From contig NW_026516925.1 in assembly GCF_025766255.1 (NCBI RefSeq), positions 1 through 18,763 of the forward strand: 18,763 nt of DNA. Direction: 5' to 3'. Shown piece after piece: positions 8,591 to 17,531 of the stretch. A program made the translations under genes and the position numbers. The stretch's first letter is position 1, and each line of letters begins with the position of its first letter. The notes under the pieces are model-generated. The model had not been told where the DNA came from, did not search any database, and saw only the letters and a program-made list of their open reading frames with translations. The stretch is from Zychaea mexicana. Its lineage: Eukaryota; Mucoromycota; Mucoromycetes; Mucorales; Lichtheimiaceae.

Positions 8591-8632
8591 TATGATGTAA
8601 TAAGTATCTTTGCTAAAAATTTATAATGATGT

Positions 8633-11088
8633 TTATTGTTGACGAGAGGGACGTGCATTTGGATTGATAATTTTTTCTATGTCTGTGTATAGCCTTTTTT
8701 GTAGAACAATCATATTCTCTAGTTGTGTTGTAGATATGTTTGTTTTGTTTTTTGCAGATAGATTATCAAGTTGATTTTTCTAGCATTCATATTCGGCGAG
8801 CAGATCATTTCTATGCTGCTGCTGCTGCTGTAAAGATGGTGGTGGTAGTTGCACAGATGCTGTTAATGTTGTTGACGACGAAAATAATAAAGATGATGCT
8901 GGTAATGATGATGACGATGATGCTGTTGCTGTTGAATGGCGAGGAAAACTTTGGTTTATGATTACTGGAATGGTGGTGTTATATGCGATAAGATATATAT
9001 GCTTGCATGGCTGGTTACGCTTTTTAAAATCTTCACAACTATAAGAACCAATAACGCCATTGCTATCTGTTTCTTCAAACTTTAAAGTATACATTGCAGA
9101 ACTAGTAAAAGATTGACAGGTAACCTATTGCCACAGTACAATTAGCAATTGTAAAAGTAAACGCACACATACAAAAACGATACATACAAGATCATCATGA
9201 AAAGTTATCATCCAGTCAGCTTTACCTGGTAATTTTTTGCAAGCTTCTTTTTTCTTTGTTGAGCTTCTCTAGTCGCTGTTATTTCTTCAACACCAGCTAA
9301 AACACGCAGGACTTGAGCACGATAGTCATTTTCGACCAACTGCGTCAACACATAGATTACACGATCAGCAAAATGATTGCGACTGTATGGAAGATATTTG
9401 CATTTAAGTTTGGAATGCCAGCTTTTGATCAGATTATTTGTATGGAAGGACGCATTCTAAATATACAACCGTAAATAACATTGAAGCACAAAATAAAGCT
9501 AAAACGAGCCTTAAACGTACCTCTCTCCAAGCCTTGCACTAAAGATGATGCTTAGGATACCAATAGTCCAGCACATAGCCATAAAATTCAAAATGCTCGT
9601 ATGTATCTCGGCATTTTTTACCAAATTCATCCCAAGCCTGCACAAATTCAACAACAGTTTTGCAATTCATCAAAGCACCAAGGGCAGAACGAGCTTCATC
9701 TCTTCTTTTCTTCGTATTTGCTATTGACAGAGTAGTTTTGATTTATAACTCAACATAGAAAAAAAGAAGGTTATATTGAATATACGATAATGTGGCTAAT
9801 AAAAGGTACCTTGGACGTGATGTGTTTTTCCCATGCTCTTTTGATGTGCCAATGACACAGAAGAACTTGAACTTGATGACCATAAACTGCTCTGATGCTG
9901 TTAATTTCAACTGGACTGCAATCGATCATGCTCCTTGTTGGTGTGTATTCGATTCTGTCTCGGAGCCATCAAAACCATACTTGCAAATTTTCACTATCTT
10001 CTTTATCTGCGATCATAAACGCAAGAGGGTAACCTTGTCCAGCAACTGTATGCATGGCAACGATAGAAAATAGATACGCATCAGCCCGACCATTGATGAT
10101 AGATTTGCAAGTCTTGTGTGTGGCATCAATACAGATCTCATTTGATTTCTTGAGCAGCTATAAAGCACATACGCATCTTAATATACGAACATTGCATTAT
10201 ATTTAAGTATATATCTTTTCTTACCAAAGCTTGTCGTGGTGGTATCCATGCAACAACAAAAGTAGAATCCGTGATATATTCCAACGTTTGATAACCTTGA
10301 TCTTTTAAAAAGAGAAGCTACTTGACTATACTTTCTTTATCGATTAAATCTTTTCTTGCTAATCTTGACTGTTGGTTGGCGATGATATTCATGACATGAT
10401 GCTGCTTCACACATAAGGCTTCTGGGAACGGTCCTTCGCCTTCCTCGAGCTGATACCACATGTTAGCATCTTTACAGGTTTATATCAAAGTTTCGCTTCA
10501 CATGTATACATGATACTTTGGAAGTTGTTTATCAGTCGAACACAGATGTTCCTAAATTTGATCCCACTCCAACCTGTTATTAACAAGTTCTTCGATCCAT
10601 TTACGTGTTTCAGTGGGGAGTTGTGAGCGAGTAGCATTGGTTATCTCAGTAGGGTCATAGTGTTGATGTTGCCAGTGATATACAAGTTTGATTTTGCTTG
10701 AGAATAAGTATTGAATACGGTATCGAGCACGACAATTTACTTTAATAGATGGTTTTACAAGTCGACGTTTTTTTATGGGAGCAGGTTCAGTTGAGTCTAT
10801 AGGCAGAGCAGGGACAGCTAGAGCCGATGTTTCTCTTGAGTGATCACAAAAAAAAGTGACACTACGTTCAACTGTCCGAGGACAGCTGGCATTATTTCGG
10901 CGTGCATCTGAAGCCTTGGGTACGGAGATGTGCTTGTTGTTGGTGATGAAGTTGGCATACTGCTTGGGGTTTTCTTTAACCCACTCGTCAAGTTGTTGCT
11001 GGTTGTCAAAAGTCTCTGTAACTACTTCGGTCAGGTAGGTGGGAAAGACACGGACAAGGTATCCAAAGCTATCAGATGCAGAGGCCAT
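8633..11088 (-). pseudogene. Mutator-like (MULE) transposase with SWIM zinc finger, five exons, decayed
   Basis: A cut-and-paste transposase of the Mutator-like superfamily. The start is taken at the ATG 11086-11088. The N-terminus has a Cys/His region ending YHWQHQHYDP, preceded by a basic KKRRLVKPSIK, like the WRKY/GCM- or FLYWCH-type fingers of MULEs. Exon 2 (9810-10157) carries the catalytic core: EICIDATHKT (first Asp), PLAFMIADKEDS, MIDCSPVEINSI (second Asp) and CHWHIKRAWEKHI. Exons 3 (9521-9720) and 4 (9226-9456) hold the helical part (SFHTNNLIKSWHSKLKCKYL). Exon 5 has the SWIM finger GSYSCEDFKKRNQPCKH, a Ser/Thr/Gln-rich stretch including a poly-Gln run, and ends at TAA 8633-8635. Introns: 10158-10224, 9721-9809, 9457-9520, 9125-9225. 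It is inactive: five in-frame stops across exons 1 and 2, one in exon 3, one in exon 5 (8780-8782), and an out-of-phase junction at exon 3. Terminal repeats were not found. Confidence 0.9.
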
Positions 11089-11381
11089 TGTTGTAGGTGA
11101 GCAATTGACAAAACAACAAAGGTACAGTTGCGACGCATCGCTGTGGGAACTTGAAAAAATTTTACTCTGTGATTGAAAACTTCTCTGACGTAATTTTTCT
11201 TGATGAAGAACGAAACCGCAAATACACCTGGGGCACGTGGCTCTTAGTGACGTATTCAAAAATCGCAAGGCGCCATTGATTGCGAATCATCAAATACTCT
11301 CATCAGATACTCTTATTCCTTCGCAATTCTTTTCAATCTTTCTATTAAAGAGGACCACTGTGTGTATTGTCCGAGTGGTGG
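11089..11381. other. intergenic region between divergent MULE and plus-strand gene remnant
   Basis: About 290 bp separate the MULE start (minus) from the plus-strand gene remnant. The MULE frame stays open upstream to an ATG at 11268, but that extension is Arg/Ser/Cys-rich and does not look conserved. No clear TATA box, terminal inverted repeat or 9-bp duplication could be recognised by eye. Confidence 0.4.
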
Positions 11382-12613
11382 ATGTGGAATAACTATGTAG
11401 TTGAGGCTCATAGCCCCTCAGCATCCATTAGCGATTTCTATTTGAATTTTTGCTCGCCTATTGAATTACCTGCCTTACAAGAGTCCCTTCCGACCAGGTA
11501 AGTTGTAATTAGCATAAAAGTGCTCAGAGTCAACGGTAGTATTCATGTATACTTGATCCATTACCAAATATAATCAATCTTCATGTAGCATTTTGGATGG
11601 TCAACAAGCTTAGGAGGTTTTGTTTTCTTTCCTTTTTTCTGATTCAAACCCTTTTAAAAGTAACATTCGTACGTGCAAACTAGTTTGTCATCCATATGGC
11701 AATCCCGAAGCTTCATTACTGCTAATTTGAATATGGGAACGTGAAACTCACAAATACGGTCTGATACTGAACGAGGAAAATTGGAACTTAACGATAACAG
11801 CATGCAGAAGCTTGTAAAGACGCAAAGGGCACCTCACTGCAGCCGTGGTCGTATGGATTTGAGGTAATGTTTAGGTCTTTGTTTATGTTGTCACGCGTCT
11901 TCATTTATACATCTTTCTCAGTGAATACTCATTGTATAGTTCCCATCGCGATTTCGGTCACTAGTTCTACTGTTACATCTCTAATAAACTGATGTCTTAA
12001 AAAGATGGAATAAAAGGCTCGCTATATTCTTATTCGTCTATGTGATGACGACATAATGGATGCAATGAGTGCACTTTATGGGTATATTGTCCTGATTATA
12101 GCGATCAATCGTCTGTGCCAATGCATCTGCGTTAGAGACAAACCTCATGTATGCAATGAGCTATGTAGTTGTGTTTAGTCTCAAGGAAAAAGAAACATGC
12201 TCTGTCGTACAACTATGTGATATGCTAATTTCAATGTATGCATTTTGTAGAAAACAAACAAAGCACTCAGAAACAACCTGACAAAAGCACAGTGGGACTC
12301 ATTTGAGCAAAAACACAAGGTCCTGGTTCCTGAGCGCAAATAATTCATTGGTGATGTTTACGTTGAAGATGTGATATACAATTTTGCCGAGACTCAGCTT
12401 TACGAACAGTAAGTAGTCTATAATCTGTGGGTTTATCTGTAACCCTACTGGTTAACCACATCTTTAACGCTGCGCACTCTTTATTTTGAACCTTAGGAGA
12501 TCCTTGTTGGAAAACCGGATTCACCACATCTCAACTTCAAAAAATTGAGCAACAAAATGCTCTTCCACTTCCAGCTCTAACTAAAGACGATATGCAACAA
12601 AAGAAAATTGATC
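11382..12613 (+). pseudogene. decayed multi-exon gene (family member 1), homologous to 13941-15842
   Basis: A plausible first exon starts at ATG 11382 and runs to a GTAAGT donor at 11498 (EAHSPSASISDFYLNFCSPI). A 91-bp intron (11498-11588) splices in phase into an exon with FSFLFSDSNPFKSNIRTCKL and ERETHKYGLILNEENWNLT, broken by three stops. A further intron is likely at 11864-11921, followed by an exon with SLYSSHRDFGH-stop-FYCYIS. From about 12220 the sequence matches the minus-strand gene at 15500-15842: LTKAQWDSFEQKHK, PERK-stop-FIG and, after the next intron, LGDPCWKTGFTTSQLQ. In this copy the acceptor that reads TTTTTAG in the sister reads CTTTAACG, so splicing would fail. The frame ends at the TAATAA after 12610. 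The family seems of a type expanded in Mucorales (recollection, unverified); function unknown. Confidence 0.5.
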
Positions 12614-13059
12614 AATTCAGTTAATAAGTAAACCGTGGTCGATGAAAGCACGTGCAGAATCTGCAAGCACCGATGATACAGTATTTGGATAGACGCGTCA
12701 ATAATCAATTCATCGTATACTTTCATTTGAGATATCAAGATGGATTGGGTATTGTGCTGACATTTTCTGTTGCGAGACGATCTTGTACTCTACTACTGGG
12801 TAAGGGTATAGATATATAAATCGAACGCAAAAGGGTGCCTGTAGTTGTGTAAATGTAATAACACTTTTTCAAAAAGGCATGATCGAGGAGGCGCCTCTCA
12901 ATGTCGTATGATGTTTGACATGGTCATCAATACAACCGGTTGCACACGACACAGTGGGATCCTTGGCTACCTGATAGCCTTTTTTGGCAAAAAACCAGCA
13001 TTTCGACAGTTGTGTTGGCTATCGGGTTATCAACGGAATTAGCCTTCCTATTTGCAACA
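12614..13059 (+). other. region downstream of gene remnant 1, no clear gene
   Basis: Short frames such as 12845-13042 have some Cys content but no consistent continuation, no splice structure and no recognisable motif. The homology to the 13941-15842 gene stops near 12580, so this is either a diverged 3' part or unrelated sequence. Confidence 0.35.
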
Positions 13060-13362
13060 ATGGCGGCAATAGGCGAAGAAATTGGAAAGCCTCATAGCCA
13101 AAGGATTCTTTCACTGTCAAGTAATGAAGAAGAAGAGACGAACACCGCCACAGTAGCACAGACAATAGCTGATGAAGCAAGTAGTAATGCACAAGGGCTC
13201 AATAACAACGACAGCAGCCGTCAGCCATCATTGACAATACAACGTCGAACTTCACATGTCTCTACTCGAAGTCAAAAATTACCAAGGAGATCCACAGCAT
13301 CAGCAAATGCAACCCTCAACTGCGATTCAAGCATGGACAGACAGGCTTTATGGTCGTTGTGA
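13060..13362 (+). CDS. hypothetical acidic, Ser/Thr-rich ORF (possible exon)
   Basis: A frame of about 100 codons from ATG 13060, starting MAAIGEEIGKPHSQRILSLS and followed by an acidic NEEEE run, a Ser/Asn/Gln-rich stretch and a basic end. It looks like a disordered nuclear-protein segment. An overlapping frame gives AIQAWTDRLYGRCDFKRKRK up to 13392, which also looks protein-like, so a splice or frameshift near 13260-13300 may join the two. No family is recognised, and it may be the 3' or 5' exon of a larger decayed gene. Confidence 0.3.
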   Translation: MAAIGEEIGKPHSQRILSLSSNEEEETNTATVAQTIADEASSNAQGLNNNDSSRQPSLTIQRRTSHVSTRSQKLPRRSTASANATLNCDSSMDRQALWSL

Positions 13363-13392
13363 TTTTAAACGTAAACGGAAAGCCCCATAAGC

Positions 13393-13940
13393 AAGACAAT
13401 GCATAGTGCGCCGCCACCTTCATCTGGAACTGCTAGGGAGCAACGTCAGTTTCGTGATGGAAATGATGGTCTAAAAGCAGTAGATAATGTGGTAGTACTT
13501 TAATAATGTGCTCTTTTCAATGTATATGCGGATATACTCCATCATTGTCAATGTAAACAAGAAATATAAAGTTTGGATGTGTAATAGATCTCAAAGAACT
13601 CCACAATGGTATGCATTTTACTCCATTTATTACCACTATTGTCGGGTAAAGGAAACGACCTCATTCATTGTTGGTTGCTGTTCCTATTGTACAGTAAAAA
13701 AGATGCTATTACTTATACTGGCAAATAAATGAATTACTCAATATATATGGCGGCCCTCATACATATCCTGCATCAAGATAATAATATATAACGTTGAAGG
13801 AGGCCAGGCACGAGAAGTTGGGTGCGTAATGATCCCTTTGTAAATAACCCATCTAACTAGCCATTGCCTCACGTATCTCATCGATGATGATTGCTTAAAA
13901 AAGTGATGAAAATGGGGAGAGAAATATATAGTGCTAGGTT
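13393..13940. other. intergenic, no gene supported
   Basis: Contains short chance frames (for example 13508-13732, no motif, no continuation). It separates the plus-strand ORF from the 3' end of the minus-strand gene, so transcription here would be convergent. Confidence 0.45.
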
Positions 13941-15842
13941 TTAATTGTTATTGGATGAGTCCTGCTCATCATCCTCGCGGTTTCTTTTCTACGGTACAAC
14001 TGTGGGTGTTTCGATGTAATTCAGTGCTGAAGGGATGATCAGCTTATGCTGCCTTTTTGCCAAAATGGACACAAATCCTTCCTCCTCATCATCGGTACTA
14101 GCCAGTGAATTTTCCACTGCTTTGATTGTTGCTTTGATTATGTGCTAGATAATTTATGGTTAGTACAGAAAACTAATCCTTCAAATACTACTTTCATTTT
14201 TATCGCTTCACTAACCTTCAGATGATAAACTTGTTTTAAAAATTTGATATATATGTTATAAAAATTTCTGAGCTCGCAAGGTATTCAGATTTCTTCGAAG
14301 TGTTTTATGCGGCAGGTGTAACCAGCTGGAACATCCATGATTGAAGTGTAACGCATAGGTCTATGGAATTAGTCAATAAACTATTCTTTGTCATTTCTTG
14401 TTCAATGCAGTATAAAAGTAACTTACAAGTATAGGAAAATCCTACTATACACAGGGAGCGGATTCCCACCTCGTCATTTCCCATCGGGGATTAATGCTTA
14501 GTAGTTGTTTAGAAAAGGTTTAATTAATTAAAGGTATATCATTGTTTAAAGATGTATATGAAAAAATTAAAAATTATATTATAATTTTTTTATTTTGAAA
14601 TGTTTAAGATAATTTTTTAAACTTTTTTTAATTTGTATAATATGTTTATGTTTCGTATAAACATGTTTAAACTGTTTAAACTATAATATTCTTTTATGTT
14701 TGATTTAAACCTTATGGTGGCGCAACTATAGTGAGCAAATCCCTTCTCTTAGCCGAGGAATACTTGGACGAAGGCTAGCTTGACAGTGAAATCCTTAACT
14801 AAAATTAATTTATTATTTACAGTAATATTAATTGTTATAGATTGATACTTATCTCCACAGCAAGGCTCAGCATCATATCTTTCATATTTTTGGGCAGCTT
14901 GACGAGCTTTTCCACAAGTTCTTTTGCTCCTACTCCAGCTTCATTCAAATAACCATGTTCAGCCGAAGTAAATTCCAGTATGTTTCTTACGATTATAAGG
15001 TCAGGCTTAATGCTGTGAACCTTCTGTTTAATCGAGTCATCAGCCGCATGTCTCTCTTCATTGTGGCGTGCTGATGATGCAGCAGATTGTTGGTCGCTTC
15101 TGAATGACAAAAATACTGTAAGTTTGAATTCTTATATCAGTACTCTTTTTACTGTTACTTCGATCAGTACCATTGGACTTCCACTCCTAAATCATCGAAG
15201 CAATCGTCGATAGCTCGCCCCAGCCATAGCATATCCCGTTCTTTGCCCCTTGATGCCAGTCGGGCCATCACACCCCAATGATACGCTGATACTGTGTCAA
15301 GAATGCATCGTTTTGCCCAGTTAGCATCAAACTGACTGACTACGTCAAAGTGAGCATGGTTGGCAACGTGGTGGATCTCATTGATGTTAGTCTATTATAT
15401 GAGTTTTTTAAAGTTATAATCTATCGCTCCATTTCTCACAAAGTTTATATACAGATATACCAACTCCTTGAACTAGGAAAAAAAATCGTTAAGATGCTCA
15501 GGTAGAGCTGGAACTGGAAGAGCATTTTGTTGCTCAATTGCTTGAAGTTGAGATGTGGTGAAAACAGTTTTCCAACAGGGATCTCCCAGGTCCAAAATGA
15601 AAGAGTGAGCAGTGCTAAAAATGTGGTTAACCAATAGTTACAGATAAACCCATATATAATAGATTACTTACTGTTCACAAAGCTGAGTCTTGGCAAATTT
15701 GTAGATCACATCTTCGACGTAAACACCATCAATGAGCTACTTGCGCTCAGGAACCATGGCCTGGTACTTTTGCTCAAATGAGTCCTACTGTGCTTTTGTC
15801 AGTACGGTCTAGACACCGAAGTTAGAAATGAAATTAGCATAC
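13941..15842 (-). pseudogene. decayed multi-exon gene (family member 2), interrupted by a candidate MITE
   Basis: This is the best-preserved copy of the family also seen at 11382-12613. Read on the minus strand: an exon to 15672 (VYVEDVIYKFAKTQ); intron 15616-15671; an exon with LGDPCWKTVFTTSQLQAIEQ; intron 15392-15460, which restores phase; an exon with NINEIHHVANHAHFD and LASRGKERDMLWLGRAIDD; intron about 15116-15170; an exon with KPDLIIVRNILEF and LPKNMKDMM; then, beyond the MITE, exons with DVPAGYTCRIKHFEEI and IIKATIKAVENSLASTDDEE, ending at TAA 13941-13943 after an acidic, basic tail. Several stops and one phase error show it is dead. A splice donor near 14850 reads GAG-ATAAGT instead of GTAAGT. 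The KPDLI...EF segment could be a PD-(D/E)XK-like nuclease core, but the final Lys is not obvious. The 5' end is lost where AT-rich transposons begin near 15845. Confidence 0.6.
14502..14728. mobile_element. candidate MITE, about 227 bp, AT-rich
   Basis: An AT-rich block inside the minus-strand gene, bounded by TAGTTG...AAGGTTTAA at the left and the inverse TTAAACCTT...CAACTA at the right. The right terminus reads TAGTTGCGCCACCATAAGG outward-in; the left end is partly eroded. The direct flanks show TAG on both sides, or TA if the first two bases are counted as duplication. It has no coding capacity. It lies between the KNMKDMM exon and the next exon, so it probably inserted in an intron or exon edge. 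The termini are imperfect, hence moderate confidence. Confidence 0.5.
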
Positions 15843-16049
15843 ACATTAATTAAGCACAGCGGGATGTGCAGTACTAAATTGGCTATAAATTTACAATAGT
15901 TTTTGATAAATCTAATAAATTGCTTGCTACTATATTAAATTATATCATCGATTTCGATATTTTATCAATTTTATGACATCATGTGACCAAATCATGCATT
16001 CAATGATTATAAAAATTGAAAATCCATAATATAAATAAAGAACGACCCA
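15843..16049. other. AT-rich 5' region of transposon copy D
   Basis: Composition switches sharply to AT-rich at about 15850. This region precedes the start codon of the transposase at 16050 and should hold its 5' terminus and promoter. TGACCAAATC at 15983-15992 resembles the inverse of the sequence after the stop codon in copies A and B (896-905 and 17179-17188), a possible short terminal repeat. An ATAATATAAATAAAG stretch at about 16028 could act as a TATA element. Confidence 0.35.
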
Positions 16050-17154
16050 ATGGATACAACAAACTATACACTACTGATTACGAAAAAAGTAAACTCAATT
16101 ATTGCAAATTATTGGCAATTCCTAGAATGGAATTGGCCTACTGTACATAATAAATATAAACATAGAACTGATTTGAGACATATTAAATTCATAGATAAGA
16201 TTAAGGATGAATTGTTATCTAAATTAGGTTATGTTGCTGTATTTTATTCTCTAGTAGTTTTATGTACAAACAAGGGATATCCTGGACCTTACTTTGAAAG
16301 AAAACAGATTGTTTTTATTATATCATTTAGTCTCTGGAGTATGTGGTGAAAAATTTGAAAAATACTTACCACATAGCACATTTCATATATTTTATAAAAA
16401 GTTTTGGATGGATGAGGACAACCACAAACGAATCAACAAAATAGTAAATGATTCAATGAATAACATGTTTTCATCTATCAAATTACGTATTCTATCTGCT
16501 AGAAAGCATAATCCCGACTTATTTAAATATGTAACACTTATATTGGATGGCCATGATTCAAGAATTAACTATGTAGATACTGAAACTGACCACTTCAAAG
16601 AATGTATTCCTATAAACTTAAGAAGAATGGAATACGTACCCAATTTGTTAGTGATATGAATGATATGATTATATATACTTCTAAAAGTGACTTTTGTTCT
16701 GATAGCTCAGATAGTAGCATGTTTTTAAGCATGATATTATTTAAATATATGCATGAGAATGACATAATGGTAGTTGATAGTGGATATACTTTATTTATCA
16801 CGCAATTTACAGAGCTTGCTGATGAAAAAGGATATAACTTTAGCCATGATAATTTTGTATACCCTATACGTAAAAATGTAAATGGGCCCTTAACGATTAC
16901 TGATGATCATTTTAATAAGACATTTGGAAGTTTTAGGACAAAAGTTGAAAATTAATTCTCAGAAATTGGGAATAAGTTCTACCGATTCAATAATAACAAA
17001 TCAGTTGTTAAAATGGATAACATAAAATACTATAATTTGCAATTTCGTGTAGCTTGTTTATTAAAAAATATTACAAAATTTGTAGAAATATTCAATATTC
17101 CTATTTTACCATACTATAAAAAGCATAAACTAATTGATATAGTGGTTAGCAATA
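16050..17154 (+). pseudogene. DDE transposase of the chromodomain family (copy D), chromodomain lost
   Basis: The most complete copy of the N-terminus and DDE core. The ATG at 16050 is followed by YWQFLEWNWP and YKHRTDLRHI. The frame shifts in a T run near 16310 and again just before 16602. The catalytic residues are visible: TLILDGHDSRI, then after the second shift YSYKLKKNGIRTQFVSDMND, VVDSGYTLF and FRTKVEN, followed by a TAA (16953-16955) where sister copies have a Cys codon. The frame then stays readable (IGNKFYRFNNNK) to about 17154, where copy B in the opposite orientation begins. The chromodomain-encoding 3' end is therefore missing here. The protein differs substantially from copies A and C, so it represents a separate lineage of the family. 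The DDE pattern is PIF/Harbinger- or IS5-like. Confidence 0.8.
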
Positions 17155-17531
17155 GAAAACAATCTTGTTTGCATTAAATGACCAAATTTTAGCTATTCAT
17201 TTTATTTTCAAGTAAATCCATATAATTATCAATAATTGCTGTATCATTAAAATCTTCTTGCCGAATCTATTCATTATGTGAATCATTATAATCTTTCCAT
17301 TTAATCTAATATTTCATTCGTTTTTTAAATTTCCTATGTTTTATAATTCTTTCAACTTCAAAACTATCATCATCTATATAATTATCATTTTCTATATCCA
17401 TATTATTTATTGGTAATTCATTGCTATGATTATCATTAAAGTAGTTTCGAATAAATGCATCTTAATGATTAGTCATATCTGTAATTCTTAATATACTGTA
17501 TCAAACTCATATATAATGCTATTTATATTAT
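17155..17531 (-). pseudogene. 3' fragment with chromodomain (copy B), inverted
   Basis: Reverse complement matches 550-929 of copy A. The minus-strand frame ends at TAA 17189-17191 and carries the chromodomain between 17189 and 17362: FEVERIIKHRKFKKR, then IKWKDYNDSHNE, then QEDFND. This copy keeps the central Trp codon (TGG) that is TAG in copy A, and the Arg codon (CGA) that is TGA in copy A. It has its own stops elsewhere (for example KY-stop-IKW and NE-stop-IRQ), so both copies are dead in different ways. The fragment is truncated at 17531, where copy C starts head to head. Confidence 0.85.

Noticed and set aside
8188..8595. Plus-strand 135-codon open frame
   Set aside because: It overlaps the minus-strand spliced gene, whose exons keep frame through splice junctions. 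The plus frame shows no motif.
8812..8960. Trinucleotide-rich stretch as a separate microsatellite locus
   Set aside because: It encodes the Gln- and Ser/Thr-rich part of MULE exon 5 on the minus strand, and only a short GCT run is regular.
9545..10073. Plus-strand ORFs within the MULE
   Set aside because: They are antisense shadows of exons 2 and 3 and their intron.
10818..11038. Short frames on both strands over MULE exon 1
   Set aside because: Shadows of the N-terminal exon; no independent signal.
8633..11088. In-frame TAA, TAG and TGA all interpretable as mutated Gln or Arg codons, as proof of RIP
   Set aside because: Every stop codon can arise from a C-to-T change at its first base, so this pattern alone proves nothing. 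Only positions where another copy shows the unmutated base were used as evidence.
13508..13732. Plus-strand 74-codon ORF
   Set aside because: No motif, no splice structure and no homologous copy in the window.
15983..15992. TGACCAAATC as definite terminal inverted repeat of the chromodomain transposon
   Set aside because: Copies A and B share another 24 bases beyond the inverse motif at the 3' end, so it is probably not the exact terminus. The match is too short to call.
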